A stretch of DNA of 64,000 nucleotides from Pedobacter sp. MC2016-05. Its GTDB lineage: Bacteria > Bacteroidota > Bacteroidia > Sphingobacteriales > Sphingobacteriaceae. How positions within the stretch are numbered: position 1 is the stretch's first letter; every line of letters begins with the position of its first letter. Below, in pieces: positions 1 to 9,915 of the stretch. The notes beneath the pieces were generated by a model, which saw only the letters and a program-made list of their open reading frames with translations, did not search any database and was not told the origin of the DNA. The stretch spans positions 62,001-126,000 of the forward strand of contig NZ_JAPIVT010000004.1 of assembly GCF_026239735.1 (NCBI RefSeq). The letters are read 5' to 3'. The position numbers and the translations under genes are program-made.

Positions 1-156
1 TGCTATTACGGCCATAATGACACCCGTAATTAGGAATTGCTTAGCAATCATTTTGTGATCCATGCTGAAGATATACTTCGAAATCAACGTCTCCTTGTGG
101 TGTCCGTGATCAGCGTGGTCGTGATTGTGTTCGTCGTGTAATGCTATTGTTGACAT
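1..156 (-). CDS. ctaD: Cytochrome c oxidase subunit I, N-terminal fragment (runs off left edge)
   Basis: Only the first 52 codons are in the window. The ATG at 154-156 opens a His/Asp/Glu-rich N-terminus (HDEHNHDHADHHKE), followed by a segment like SKYIFSMDHKMIAKQF and the beginning of a first membrane helix; the DHK-IA pattern just before helix 1 is typical of haem-copper oxidase subunit I. It lies 23 bases downstream of the subunit II gene on the same strand, the expected order. The His-rich extension could bind metal, but that is a guess. Identity rests on the short N-terminus plus position, so moderately sure. Confidence 0.8.
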   Translation of the reverse strand, partial: MSTIALHDEHNHDHADHGHHKETLISKYIFSMDHKMIAKQFLITGVIMAVIA

Positions 157-179
157 ATTCTTTTCGCTCCTGCTTAATA

Positions 180-1418
180 TTATTTATTTAAAGCCATTTG
201 GTTTCCTTTCACAGCTGCCGAATCGGTTGCTGATGAATCTCCCTCTGCTGCTGGTTTAGCAGGTGCAGGCGCCACTGGCAAATTAAATTGTTTTCTTAAA
301 TCGTCGTTTAAGTATGTTTTTTGTTCTGCAATCCATGTTTTGTATTCAGCTTCTGATACTACACGTACATCTTTTTGCATGTTATAGTGACCAGATCCGC
401 AGATTTTAGCACAGTAGAAAAGGAACTTAAAATTAGGATCATTGGTTTCCTCCTGCATCTGACGGGTAGTCTTTGTTGGGGTAAATTCGAAAATAGTTTG
501 CATACCTGGTACAGTATTCAACTGAACTCTGAAGTGAGGCATGTAAAAACTATGGATTACATCTTTACTGTTTAAGATTAATTTAACAGGCTTACCAACA
601 GGAATAACCATCTCGTCAGCCATTTCGTCATCACGAGAATTTAAATCTTTAAAATCAATACCTAAAGTATTTGATGCAGTTGTCAATTTATAGTTTTTCT
701 TTCCTACAATACCATCAGCTCCTGGGTAACGGATAGACCATTTAAACTGCTCCGAAGTTACTTCGATTTGAAGTGGTTTGTTATTAGGATCTTCAACTTT
801 GAAGAAGATTGATCTCCACGTTAAGAAACCCATCAACACTAAAACTGTTAATACTAAGGCTGGAACTATTGTCCAGATTTTCTCAATCGTATTATTGTGT
901 GGATAGTAGTAAGCTTTTCTTTTTGCAGAATACTTGTAGATATAAGCAAAACCAAATAATAAAATGTGCGTAGCAATGAATACAATGGTCGTGATAATTA
1001 ATGTTAAGTTAAACATTTCATCAATCTTCTTTCCATGTTCTGATGCAGCATCAGGCAATAACATAGAACCATGAACGGTATATTCCCAATACACACCGTA
1101 CAAACCTAAAACCAAGAACAATGCAAATAAGCTTGCATGTACCCCGTTCCAGTTGATACCAATTGGCTTACCTTGCGCTTCGCGGCTTAATTCATATACT
1201 TTTATTGCTTTACCAATAATAGCGATGAATACACATACGGCAAGGAATATCAGCGTATAAAAAATTACTGATTTGTAAACCTCTCCCATATCAACTTTCG
1301 GTGCCGCTGCAGCACCTGCTGCTGCCTCTTGCGCAAAAGCGCTGGTGTTTGCAAAAACAGTAAGTAATACTGCCAAAGCCGCGGTCGTTTTATTCGTGAT
1401 AAACTTTCTTAAACTCAT
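180..1418 (-). CDS. ctaC: Cytochrome c oxidase subunit II (CuA subunit)
   Basis: Takes electrons from cytochrome c (or from ACIII directly) into the haem-copper oxidase. Residues 1-29 are a signal peptide (TSAFAQ end). About four hydrophobic helices follow (near 49-73, 91-114, 135-163, 178-206), two more than the canonical subunit II. The CuA cupredoxin domain is C-terminal, with ligands C336, C340, H344 and M347 in CAKICGSGHYNM, and an earlier His in VIHSFYMPHF. Lys338 stands where many subunits II have a Glu between the two cysteines. A Pro/Ala/Ser-rich tail ends the protein. It is directly downstream of the act genes, which fits an ACIII-oxidase supercomplex. Confidence 0.95.
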   Translation of the reverse strand: MSLRKFITNKTTAALAVLLTVFANTSAFAQEAAAGAAAAPKVDMGEVYKSVIFYTLIFLAVCVFIAIIGKAIKVYELSREAQGKPIGINWNGVHASLFALFLVLGLYGVYWEYTVHGSMLLPDAASEHGKKIDEMFNLTLIITTIVFIATHILLFGFAYIYKYSAKRKAYYYPHNNTIEKIWTIVPALVLTVLVLMGFLTWRSIFFKVEDPNNKPLQIEVTSEQFKWSIRYPGADGIVGKKNYKLTTASNTLGIDFKDLNSRDDEMADEMVIPVGKPVKLILNSKDVIHSFYMPHFRVQLNTVPGMQTIFEFTPTKTTRQMQEETNDPNFKFLFYCAKICGSGHYNMQKDVRVVSEAEYKTWIAEQKTYLNDDLRKQFNLPVAPAPAKPAAEGDSSATDSAAVKGNQMALNK

Positions 1419-1484
1419 TTCCTTAAAAGTAGTACGCTGTACTTCTATAATAATAATTAAATATTTGCTCTATACTATCACCTA

Positions 1485-2705
1485 TTAAAGCTGGTGATGC
1501 AAACTTTCTTGTAATAACGGATGATTCTTTGCAATTAAAGGTTTCTTGCTTAAGTTGCTTAGAACTGTAAAGGTAAACAATCCTACAAAACCTAAGGCAG
1601 TACCGATTTCGACAATACCGAAACCATTGTGTCCATCTTCTACAGCACCTGGCATAATCATTTGGTAGTAATCTACCCAGTGACCTAACAATACTACGAT
1701 AGAAACAAATAACAACTTCGCATCTGTTCTCTTGTTGTCTCTGTCCATTAATAATAAAACCGGAGCTAAGAAGTTCATCGCCAGGTTTAAGAAAAACCAG
1801 AACTTGTAATATTCAAAGCGTTTGTAGAAATAAACAGTTTCCTCTGGCATGTTTGCATAGTAAATTAATAAGAACTGTGCGAACCATACGTAAGTCCAGA
1901 AGATAGAGAAACCGAAAATAAATTGACCTAAGTTATGTAAGTGGCTATTGTTAACCCATTGCATATAACCAGCTCTCCTTAATAAGATGATGATGATTGC
2001 AATGGTAGCTAAACTACTCACCCACATTGCGGCAAAGTTGTACCAACCGAACATAGTTGAGAACCAGTGCGCTTCTAATGACATGATTGTATCGAAAGCA
2101 AAAATTGGTGTAGTGAAACCGTAAATTACCAGGAAGATACAAGCATTTTTAAAGCTCTTTCTGTATGAAGCTAATCCACCAGCTAAATCTTCATTATATG
2201 AAAGTTTAGTAAAGCTTATTGCAAATGCACTGTAAACACCCAAAAATACTACCATACGACCTAAGAAGAAAGGCACATTTAAGAATACGGCCTTACCTGC
2301 GATCAATGAATCGTAATTAGGGCTATTTGGATCAGTTAATCCATCAGCATGCCAGTGGTGGTATAAATTATGTGTATATAAACCAGCAGAAATAATCACG
2401 ATTAGGATTATAGAAGCAATAGGCAATGTTTTGGCCAATGCCTGTGGTACACGTAAAATTGAAGCAGACCATCCTGCTTGCGCAACAAATTGAACAGCTA
2501 GGAAAAACATACCTGACATACAAACGCATGCAAAGTAATATCCCATAAGCAACAAGTTAGCAAAAGTACGCTCATGCATTACTTTATCACCAGTAAAACC
2601 GTAACCAATAGCAATAGCACCTAATATGATACCAACAATGCTCAAGGTTTTTACTTTACCTGTAAACTCAAACTGTTCACTGAAATTAATATTGTGAGTT
2701 CCCAT
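1485..2705 (-). CDS. actF: Alternative complex III membrane subunit ActF
   Basis: Integral membrane protein of 406 residues with about ten hydrophobic helices and short loops, matching the ActF (quinol:cytochrome c oxidoreductase) family, a shortened relative of ActC/NrfD. It forms part of the membrane quinol-oxidising module. No cofactor motif is expected. It starts 15 bases after the actE stop and precedes the oxidase genes, the usual order in Bacteroidota. The call rests on the helix pattern, length and the fully conserved cluster context. Confidence 0.9.
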   Translation of the reverse strand: MGTHNINFSEQFEFTGKVKTLSIVGIILGAIAIGYGFTGDKVMHERTFANLLLMGYYFACVCMSGMFFLAVQFVAQAGWSASILRVPQALAKTLPIASIILIVIISAGLYTHNLYHHWHADGLTDPNSPNYDSLIAGKAVFLNVPFFLGRMVVFLGVYSAFAISFTKLSYNEDLAGGLASYRKSFKNACIFLVIYGFTTPIFAFDTIMSLEAHWFSTMFGWYNFAAMWVSSLATIAIIIILLRRAGYMQWVNNSHLHNLGQFIFGFSIFWTYVWFAQFLLIYYANMPEETVYFYKRFEYYKFWFFLNLAMNFLAPVLLLMDRDNKRTDAKLLFVSIVVLLGHWVDYYQMIMPGAVEDGHNGFGIVEIGTALGFVGLFTFTVLSNLSKKPLIAKNHPLLQESLHHQL

Positions 2706-2720
2706 TTATATTCTGCTTTA

Positions 2721-3323
2721 CTATTGTCCTTTTTGTAATTGTTGAACATACATCACTACTTTCCAACGATCTGTTGGCGTAATTTGTGAAGCATGCGAGC
2801 CCATGTTATTTACACCGTAAGTAATGGTGTGATAAATTTTACCTGCAGTAAGATCTACCATGTTACCACCACGAGATGAAGCGCCTGTTTGATATGCCGG
2901 TACACCGCTAAATTTCTCAATTTTTACCAAATGGCCTTGACCATCACCTTTTTCGCCGTGACAAGGGCTACAGAAAACATTGAATAAGTGCTTTCCTTGT
3001 GCCAAGTTAACGGTATCAACAGGCAATGGATTTACCATACTTACCCCAGCTGCTTCGTAACCTTCTTTAGTGTTAGGAAATTCGTCGTACTCTGTAAAAC
3101 CAACAGGTTTTGTATTTGCAGGTGGCGTTTGTGCTGCCTGACCTTTAAAACTAGCCAGTAATTTATTAGCCGTATCAACAGGTTGATCCGGGTTTAATGC
3201 TAATGCATCATACATATTCCTGGCATATTCTAAACCAGTACTGCGTTTATCTTTACAAGCGGATACTGTAGCTGCGAAAGCGATAGCTAAAAACGCTGTA
3301 TAAACAAATTTATTCTTATTCAT
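2721..3323 (-). CDS. actE: Alternative complex III monohaem cytochrome c lipoprotein ActE
   Basis: A lipoprotein signal (MNKNKFVYTAFLAI, then VSAC lipobox) is followed by a linker and a class I cytochrome c domain with one haem motif, CSPCH, then GEKGDGQG; a distal Met (NNMGSHA region) can be the axial ligand. An ORF extends seven codons upstream to 3344, but the internal ATG at 3323 places the lipobox properly and reduces overlap with actD to 8 bases, suggesting coupled translation. ActE is the likely exit point for electrons from ACIII. Confidence 0.9.
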   Translation of the reverse strand: MNKNKFVYTAFLAIAFAATVSACKDKRSTGLEYARNMYDALALNPDQPVDTANKLLASFKGQAAQTPPANTKPVGFTEYDEFPNTKEGYEAAGVSMVNPLPVDTVNLAQGKHLFNVFCSPCHGEKGDGQGHLVKIEKFSGVPAYQTGASSRGGNMVDLTAGKIYHTITYGVNNMGSHASQITPTDRWKVVMYVQQLQKGQ

Positions 3324-3852
3324 AGCTAATGTACTTCCTTTCATTATACTTTACTTCTAAAGCACCTGCATCTTTTAATAAACCATCAATAACAGTATGC
3401 GCTGCATTATCTTTTGCATCAACAGCAATCACAAAGCGATCGTCTGTTGCACGAAGATCCATTACTCTTGGCGCTCTTCCTGGAAACAAATGCGTAGATG
3501 CATAATAAGTTAAAACCATACCGAAAGCACAAAACAATACAGTAAGCTCGAACATTATCGGAATAAAATCCGGCAATGCAAATGATGGCTTACCACCAAT
3601 GTTTACTTTCCAATCGATTACTGCGCAAAAATAAATTAATGCAAAAGCTGCGCAAGTTCCAGTGATACCAAAGCAAAATGCTGCAATATCAATTCTCGAT
3701 CTTTTAATCCCTAATTTGGCTTCTATTCCGTGTATAGGCATTGGCGTATAAACATCGTAAATGCTTACACCATTTTCCTGAAGTTTTTCGATGCCATGCA
3801 TCATTTCATCAGGATCACCAAAGCTGCCTAAAATATATTTGATATCACTCAT
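3316..3852 (-). CDS. actD: Alternative complex III subunit ActD (DUF3341 family)
   Basis: 178 residues. A soluble N-terminus with the GSFGDPDEMMHGIEKL pattern typical of DUF3341 proteins is followed by two membrane helices (about 56-76 and 97-120) and a soluble C-terminal tail. It anchors to the ActC/ActF membrane core on the cytoplasmic side; it carries no cofactor. It begins two bases after the actC stop and overlaps actE by 8 bases. Confidence 0.9.
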   Translation of the reverse strand: MSDIKYILGSFGDPDEMMHGIEKLQENGVSIYDVYTPMPIHGIEAKLGIKRSRIDIAAFCFGITGTCAAFALIYFCAVIDWKVNIGGKPSFALPDFIPIMFELTVLFCAFGMVLTYYASTHLFPGRAPRVMDLRATDDRFVIAVDAKDNAAHTVIDGLLKDAGALEVKYNERKYISYE

Positions 3853-3854
3853 TG

Positions 3855-5327
3855 TTATATTTTTGCGTAATCTTCTTGTTTAACACTATCAAATTTCTGT
3901 AACGACTCTACGTATTCTGCTACGTATTCTTTGTTCTCATGCCCGTCTTTAATCTGTTTCATTTTCGCTTGCTCACTTGCAGATTTTAATAATAATTTAA
4001 CCTCTGCGATAGCGATTGAAGGCAATACCCTTAAGAATAATAAGAATAAAGTAAAGAACAAACCGATTGAACCTACGAATACACTCACATCAACCCAGGT
4101 TGGATAAAACATTGCCCAACTCGAAGGGATATAATCACGGTGTAATGAAGTAACGATAATTACGAAACGTTCGAACCACATACCTACGTTTACTACGATT
4201 GATAAAATCCAGGTAGCTTTGATGCTTAAACGGATCTTTTTGAACCATAACAATTGCGGAGAGATCACGTTACAGGTCATCATCATCCAGTATGACCACC
4301 AGTAAGGACCAGTAGAACGGTTGATGAAGGCGTATTGCTCGTACTCAGAACCTGAATACCATGCAATGAAGAACTCAGTTAAGTAAGCCACACCTACAAT
4401 TGATCCTGTTAAGATGATGATTTTATTCATCGACTCAATGTGGAACATGGTGATGTAGTTTTCAAGACCCAATACTTTACGTGCTACCAATAATAAGGTT
4501 AACACCATCGCAAAGCCTGAGAAAATCGCTCCCGCTACAAAATATGGAGGGAAGATTGTGGTATGCCATCCTGGTATTACTGATGTTGCAAAGTCCATTG
4601 ATACAATAGTGTGCACTGAAAGTACTAATGGGGTTGAAATACCAGCCAGGATTAATGATACCGCCTCGAAACGTTGCCAGGTTTTAACACTTCCACTCCA
4701 TCCGAATGAAAAGATAGAATAGATTTTTCTGCGTGTTCCTACTGCACGATCGCGAATGGTTGCAATATCTGGCAATAAACCTGTGTACCAGAATAATAAT
4801 GATACCGAGAAGTAAGTAGAGATGGCAAACATATCCCAAACCAATGGTGAGTTAAAGTTTACCCAAAGTGAACCAAACTGATTTGGCAATGGTAAAACCC
4901 AATAAGCCAACCATGGACGACCCATGTGTGATACTACGTACGTTGCTGCACAAATAACGGCGAAGATTGTCATCGCCTCTGCAGAACGGTTAATGGAGTT
5001 ACGCCAGTTTTGACGGAAAAGCAATAGTACCGCTGAAATTAGCGTTCCGGCGTGACCGATACCTACCCACCATACGAAACCGGTGATATCCCATGCCCAT
5101 CCAACTGTTTTATTTAAGCCCCATGCACCGATACCATTCCAAAAAGTGTAACTCACAGCTACAACCCAAAGTAAAGCACCTAATGCTGAAACGATGAAAC
5201 CAATCCACCAAGCCTTGTTCGGCTTGTTTTCTACCGGTCCTAAAATATCATCCGTAATTTTCGCATACGTGATATTATCGCCGGTAATTAATGGTTCTCT
5301 AAGTATTGATTCGTTATGTCCTGACAT
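3855..5327 (-). CDS. actC: Alternative complex III membrane subunit ActC (NrfD-like)
   Basis: 490 residues with about ten hydrophobic segments, NrfD/PsrC family, the quinol-binding membrane subunit of ACIII. Recognisable blocks are the first helix region after NKAWWIGF, the VGIGHAGTLISA stretch and the WFERFVIIVTSLHRDY region near the last helices. It pairs with the iron-sulfur subunit ActB, whose gene ends 26 bases upstream. Start is the ATG giving MSGHNESILREPL, a conserved-looking soluble N-terminus. Confidence 0.93.
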   Translation of the reverse strand: MSGHNESILREPLITGDNITYAKITDDILGPVENKPNKAWWIGFIVSALGALLWVVAVSYTFWNGIGAWGLNKTVGWAWDITGFVWWVGIGHAGTLISAVLLLFRQNWRNSINRSAEAMTIFAVICAATYVVSHMGRPWLAYWVLPLPNQFGSLWVNFNSPLVWDMFAISTYFSVSLLFWYTGLLPDIATIRDRAVGTRRKIYSIFSFGWSGSVKTWQRFEAVSLILAGISTPLVLSVHTIVSMDFATSVIPGWHTTIFPPYFVAGAIFSGFAMVLTLLLVARKVLGLENYITMFHIESMNKIIILTGSIVGVAYLTEFFIAWYSGSEYEQYAFINRSTGPYWWSYWMMMTCNVISPQLLWFKKIRLSIKATWILSIVVNVGMWFERFVIIVTSLHRDYIPSSWAMFYPTWVDVSVFVGSIGLFFTLFLLFLRVLPSIAIAEVKLLLKSASEQAKMKQIKDGHENKEYVAEYVESLQKFDSVKQEDYAKI

Positions 5328-5353
5328 AATTTGTATTTTCTTTATACTAAAGC

Positions 5354-8300
5354 TTACGCTTGTACTGTTGTATCTGTGTTTCTAATTTTTGTCATGTATC
5401 CGATACCTGGTTTCACATTGATTTCTTCTAATACGTAGTAGATACGCTCAGAACGTAATGCTTTTGAAACCTCTGAATTTGGATCGTTTGAATCACCAAA
5501 TATGATTGCATTTGCTGAACAAGCTTCCTGACAAGCCATTTTAATATCGCCATCTTTTAATGGACGTTTCTCTAATTTAGCTTGTAATTTTCCACCTTGA
5601 ATACGTTGGATACACATTGAGCATTTCTCCATTACACCACGAGAACGGGTAGTAACATCAGGATTCAATACTAATTGAGTAAACTCATTATTTAAGTAGT
5701 TATCGAAACGTGAATCATTCCAGTAGTTAAACCAGTTGAAACGACGAACTTTATACGGACAGTTATTCGCACAGTAACGTGTACCTACACAACGGTTATA
5801 AGCCATGTGGTTTAAACCATCGCTTGAGTGTACAGTTGCCAATACCGGACAAACTGTTTCGCAAGGTGCGTGATCACAGTGTTGACACAACATTGGTTGG
5901 TGAACCACAGAAACGTGATCTAAATCTTCCAATTTAGCAATCTCCTTTTCTTTGGTTACATCACCATCTTTGGTTTCGTAGCTATAGTAACGATCAATAC
6001 GAATCCAGTGCATTTCACGACGACGGCGAACCTCATCACGACCCACTACTGGAATGTTATTTTCTACATTACAGGCAACAATACAAGAACCACAACCTGT
6101 ACAAGCATTCAAATCGATTGCCATTACCCAGTTGTTACCTGGTTTCTCATAAGCATCCCAAAGATCGTAATCTTTGTGTTCGCCTTTATGGTTACCAGCA
6201 GAAGCATCTTTCAAATATTCTTTGAATGTAGCTTCTTTGATTACCGCACGACCTTCGAAAGAGTGGTGAGTTTGTGTTTGAGCCAATTCATAATAACCGC
6301 CTGTTGGGGTAATGGTTACATTGCTGGCATATTGCATTGTTCCGTTTAGGAAAGAGATAAAAGGGAAAGCATTTTTACCTACCTCGTTACCAGCTTTACC
6401 AACTTTGGTACGGCCATAACCTAACGCGATAGATGCTGTTCCTTGTGCTTGTCCTGGCTGGATCAATACCGGAAGATCTACAGAATGTCCATTGCTACCT
6501 TTTACAGTAACTACATCAAATTCTTTAACCTTTAATTTTTCTGCAAATTTCGGAGCAAGTGCAACATAATTATCCCAGGTTACTTTTGAAACCGGATCTG
6601 GTAATTCTTGCAAGAATGCATTGTTGGCGTTTTTACCATCACGCATCGGAACGCTTTCGTAAACTTGTAATTCTACCTGGTCGCCACCTTTTGCTAAAGC
6701 TTTGCTGCTGCTTATGATTGAAGTAGCAACTTGCGCCAATGATTGAGTGAAAGAATAACTACCAGCAGCTTTTGGAGCTACTGTAACTACACCTTTCTCT
6801 AAAACATCATTCCATTTTAAACCAATTGCTGGCAACATTTTGGCTTCCCAGTTGTTGCGAACAAACTGATAGTAATTTTTAACAGGAGCATCAGCCCAAA
6901 CCAATAGACTCTCTTCTGCCTGACGGCTATTGAAAACTGGGTTGATGGTAGGTTGAACAATTGAATAATATCCTTCGTAAGCATTTGCATCACCCCACGA
7001 CTCTAAATAGTTATGGTTAATTGCAATGGCATCACAAAGTGAAGCTGTTTCATCAGCTCTATCTGAGAAAGAGATTTTTGCAGGAACTTTAGCTAAAGCC
7101 TTAGTAAATGCATCAATATTCATGAAATCGTAAGCAGGGTTACTGCTTAAGAATAAAACAGCACCAACCTCACCGTGACTCATTTCGGCAACTAAGCCGT
7201 TAAATTCAGCATCGTTACCTGCATATAAATAGCAAGGATTATCTAAATCGATTGTAGTACCATAACTTCCAATAGCGGAGTTAATGGCATTTACCAAAAT
7301 CTGAGTTGAAACATCGTTAGAACCGCATACTACAAGGCCTTTACCTTTGTTTTGTACTAATTCTTTTGCTACTAATTTGATTACCTTATCAGCAGTAGTG
7401 TTGTTTCCAAGTGTACCGCCAGCTAAAGACTGACCAGTAATTGCATTATATAAAGCGATTAAAGCAGGTCCTTCTTCTGACAATTTAATCGGAACACGCG
7501 TATCAGCATTTGTACCCGTTAAGCTCATTCCACTTTCAAACTGAATGTGGCGGCTCATTTTTTTGTTTTCTAACGATTTGTAGTTACGGTTAGAAGTATA
7601 TTGAGCTGTAAACTCTTCTCCGCTAATCCAGGTTCCTAAGAAATCGGCACCGAAACTTACAATTAAGTCAGCTTTATCGAAGTTATATTTTGGCAATACC
7701 GCTTTACCAAAACTGTTTTGGTTAGCCTGGATAATTCCGGTATAAGAAACCGCATCATATTGTACTAATTTAGCCGCTGGATATTTCGTAATAAACTGCG
7801 CTAAAACAGCATTTGTTGATGGGCTGTTAACTGTAGAAGCCACTACGCGGATTTTCTTACCGCCTGCTTGTGCTTTTGCTAATTCGCTTTTTACAAAGCT
7901 ATCTAACTTAGCCCAGGTAGTTTCTTCGTTTTTAAGTACTGGCGCTTTTAATTTCGATACATCATAAAGATCTAACACAGAAGCTTGCGCTCTTGCATCA
8001 GTACCGCGATAAAATTCACCTGCATTAGGGTTTGGTTCAATTTTAATCGGACGCCCCTCTCTTGTTTTAACTAAAATACTTTGGCCGTTAAAGCTCGAAG
8101 TATAATAGTTAGGAATACCTGGCGTAACCTCTTCAGGTTTTACCAGGTAAGGAATAGATTTATGAACCGGGGCTGTTTGACATGCTGCCAAAGTAACTGC
8201 ACCTAAACCAAAACCTAACGCCTTTAAAAAGTCGCGGCGTGGGGTAACGGTACTTAACCCTGCTTCATTTAAAACATCTTCTATTGGAAGTGGCTCGGCG

Positions 8301-8383
8301 AATTCGTTTTTGCTATTCTTAACAAAATCGGGTGTATTATTATACTCCTCTAAGCCTTTCCAGTATTTTTTGTTGCTTTCCAT
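5354..8383 (-). CDS. actB: Alternative complex III iron-sulfur subunit ActB (molybdopterin oxidoreductase-like)
   Basis: 1009 residues. Near residues 49-70 a twin-arginine motif (RRDFLKALGFG) is followed by a Cys in LAAC, the variant Tat/lipoprotein leader typical of ActB. The middle is a molybdopterin-oxidoreductase-like fold that in this family carries no Mo cofactor. The C-terminal quarter is a ferredoxin-like domain with four cysteine clusters: CTGCGSCIVAC, CQHCDHAPCETVC, CVGTRYCANNC and CSMCIQR..CQEAC, enough for one 3Fe-4S and three 4Fe-4S clusters as known for the family. It passes electrons from quinol to the ActA haems. It lies between actA (48-base gap) and actC. Confidence 0.95.
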   Translation of the reverse strand: MESNKKYWKGLEEYNNTPDFVKNSKNEFAEPLPIEDVLNEAGLSTVTPRRDFLKALGFGLGAVTLAACQTAPVHKSIPYLVKPEEVTPGIPNYYTSSFNGQSILVKTREGRPIKIEPNPNAGEFYRGTDARAQASVLDLYDVSKLKAPVLKNEETTWAKLDSFVKSELAKAQAGGKKIRVVASTVNSPSTNAVLAQFITKYPAAKLVQYDAVSYTGIIQANQNSFGKAVLPKYNFDKADLIVSFGADFLGTWISGEEFTAQYTSNRNYKSLENKKMSRHIQFESGMSLTGTNADTRVPIKLSEEGPALIALYNAITGQSLAGGTLGNNTTADKVIKLVAKELVQNKGKGLVVCGSNDVSTQILVNAINSAIGSYGTTIDLDNPCYLYAGNDAEFNGLVAEMSHGEVGAVLFLSSNPAYDFMNIDAFTKALAKVPAKISFSDRADETASLCDAIAINHNYLESWGDANAYEGYYSIVQPTINPVFNSRQAEESLLVWADAPVKNYYQFVRNNWEAKMLPAIGLKWNDVLEKGVVTVAPKAAGSYSFTQSLAQVATSIISSSKALAKGGDQVELQVYESVPMRDGKNANNAFLQELPDPVSKVTWDNYVALAPKFAEKLKVKEFDVVTVKGSNGHSVDLPVLIQPGQAQGTASIALGYGRTKVGKAGNEVGKNAFPFISFLNGTMQYASNVTITPTGGYYELAQTQTHHSFEGRAVIKEATFKEYLKDASAGNHKGEHKDYDLWDAYEKPGNNWVMAIDLNACTGCGSCIVACNVENNIPVVGRDEVRRRREMHWIRIDRYYSYETKDGDVTKEKEIAKLEDLDHVSVVHQPMLCQHCDHAPCETVCPVLATVHSSDGLNHMAYNRCVGTRYCANNCPYKVRRFNWFNYWNDSRFDNYLNNEFTQLVLNPDVTTRSRGVMEKCSMCIQRIQGGKLQAKLEKRPLKDGDIKMACQEACSANAIIFGDSNDPNSEVSKALRSERIYYVLEEINVKPGIGYMTKIRNTDTTVQA

Positions 8384-8431
8384 TTAAGCTATATTACTGT
8401 TTATTCGAACGTTCTTACTAAACTCTATCTA

Positions 8432-9730
8432 TTAATAGTGGCATTTACCACACTCTAAACCACCCAATAACGCTGGGGTGACTTTCTCGCCTTTTTTAAT
8501 CTTCTCATGCGCTTCGATAACCTTAGCGTAGAAAGCATTATTTTTCTGACCAGAAATATCTGTTTCCTTGTGACAGTTGATACACCATTTCATGGTTAAT
8601 GGAGAATATTGGTAGATCTCTTCCATTGTATTAACCGGACCGTGACATGCGAAACATACAGGCTCTGTTGGTTGTAATCCTTTTGCTTTACGAATAGCAT
8701 CTTCTGCAACTACTACGTGTTGAGAGTGGTTGAAGTATGCAAAATCTGGAAGGTTGTGTACACGTACCCATTCCATTGGTTTCTCTTTGCTCTTATCGTA
8801 TTGTTGGGTCTCAGGATCGTAACCCAAAGCATTGTAGATTTTTTTGATCTCTGGAGAAATCTCACCATCGTAATTATCTCTTGCCTGAACAGCTTTGTGG
8901 CAGTTCATACAAACATTTAATGATGGAATGGTAGCATTCTTAGATTTGAAAGCACCATTGTGGCAATACTGACAATCGATTTGATTGATACCAGCGTGTA
9001 GCTCATGTGAGAATTTAATTGGCTGAACTGGTTGATAACCAGTGTGAACACCTGTGTTCCACATACCCATCCAACCCCAAGATCCTAAAGCAATTACCAA
9101 ACACAAGATGAAGAACATCACGAACTTCTTGTTTTTGAACATTTTACGAACACCTACCTTTAACGGCACATCCTCTTCAATTTCAATACCTTGTTTCTGT
9201 AAGATTAAACGCTCTAGCAATTTAGAGGCACGACCTAAAATTACCAGGATTAGAATACCTACCAATACAATAGCAACGATACCAGCGATAGATAAACCAG
9301 ATGTACCGCTTTCTCCACCGCCCGCTTTAACCACACTTGGATCAACAGCAGCTTTTGGCTCGCCTTCTTTGATGTATGCTAAAATGCTTTTAACTTTTTC
9401 CTCATCTAACTCAGGGAAAGAAGTCATAGCTACTTTACCATTTTCGTTAAATAATTTAACCGCTTCCGGATTGCCGGCAGCAATCATCCCTTGCGAATTA
9501 GGAATCCATTTTAATAAGAACTCTTCAGAGTGGCGATCACTCACCCCTGTTAAAGCAGGACCTACCAATTTGGCATCTAATGCATGGCATGATGAACATT
9601 TAGCTCTGAAAAGCGTTCTCCCCTCTTTAGCATCCTGAGCACTAACGGTTGAAACCGCCATTACAGTAACTGCTGAAAACACGAATAACGACTTCCAAAC
9701 GCTTTTTAAAATCATCGAGATATCTCTCAT
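8432..9730 (-). CDS. actA: Alternative complex III multihaem cytochrome c ActA with N-terminal monohaem domain
   Basis: 432 residues from the ATG at 9728-9730. A signal peptide (ends VSTVSAQ) is followed by a class I cytochrome c domain (CSSCH), a membrane helix (IAGIVAIVLVGILILVILG), a second helix (FVMFFILCLVIALGSWGW) and a C-terminal domain with five more CxxCH motifs: CQYCH, CMNCH, CFACH, CINCH and CGKCH. An ORF extends 28 codons upstream to 9814, but its start lies inside a promoter-like TACTTTTG box (9812-9819) and lacks a signal sequence, so the inner ATG is preferred. First gene of the act-cox operon. Confidence 0.9.
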   Translation of the reverse strand: MRDISMILKSVWKSLFVFSAVTVMAVSTVSAQDAKEGRTLFRAKCSSCHALDAKLVGPALTGVSDRHSEEFLLKWIPNSQGMIAAGNPEAVKLFNENGKVAMTSFPELDEEKVKSILAYIKEGEPKAAVDPSVVKAGGGESGTSGLSIAGIVAIVLVGILILVILGRASKLLERLILQKQGIEIEEDVPLKVGVRKMFKNKKFVMFFILCLVIALGSWGWMGMWNTGVHTGYQPVQPIKFSHELHAGINQIDCQYCHNGAFKSKNATIPSLNVCMNCHKAVQARDNYDGEISPEIKKIYNALGYDPETQQYDKSKEKPMEWVRVHNLPDFAYFNHSQHVVVAEDAIRKAKGLQPTEPVCFACHGPVNTMEEIYQYSPLTMKWCINCHKETDISGQKNNAFYAKVIEAHEKIKKGEKVTPALLGGLECGKCHY

Positions 9731-9811
9731 AATGAACACTTTATACTTATTTAATTTACTTTTTGTTGTGAAATTGATGCCTGAACTGATGTAGCTCCAC
9801 CAAAACTTGAA

Positions 9812-9819
9812 CAAAAGTA
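9812..9819 (-). promoter_or_regulatory. Candidate Bacteroidota -7 box for the act-cox operon
   Basis: On the minus strand this reads TACTTTTG, matching the TAnnTTTG consensus of Bacteroidota housekeeping promoters. It lies 81 bases upstream of the chosen actA start. No clear TTTG is seen at the -33 position, so it is only a candidate. Confidence 0.4.
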
Positions 9820-9915
9820 TAACTTATTAATAAATCCCATGACATAATAGTGACCGGAAATACAATTTATAATCATTCTAAACAAATGATGTTTCAGGCC
9901 ACTCAGGCAATAAAA

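Noticed and set aside
9054..9638. 194-codon plus-strand frame opposite actA
   Set aside because: Antisense to a clear multihaem cytochrome gene; no independent signal.
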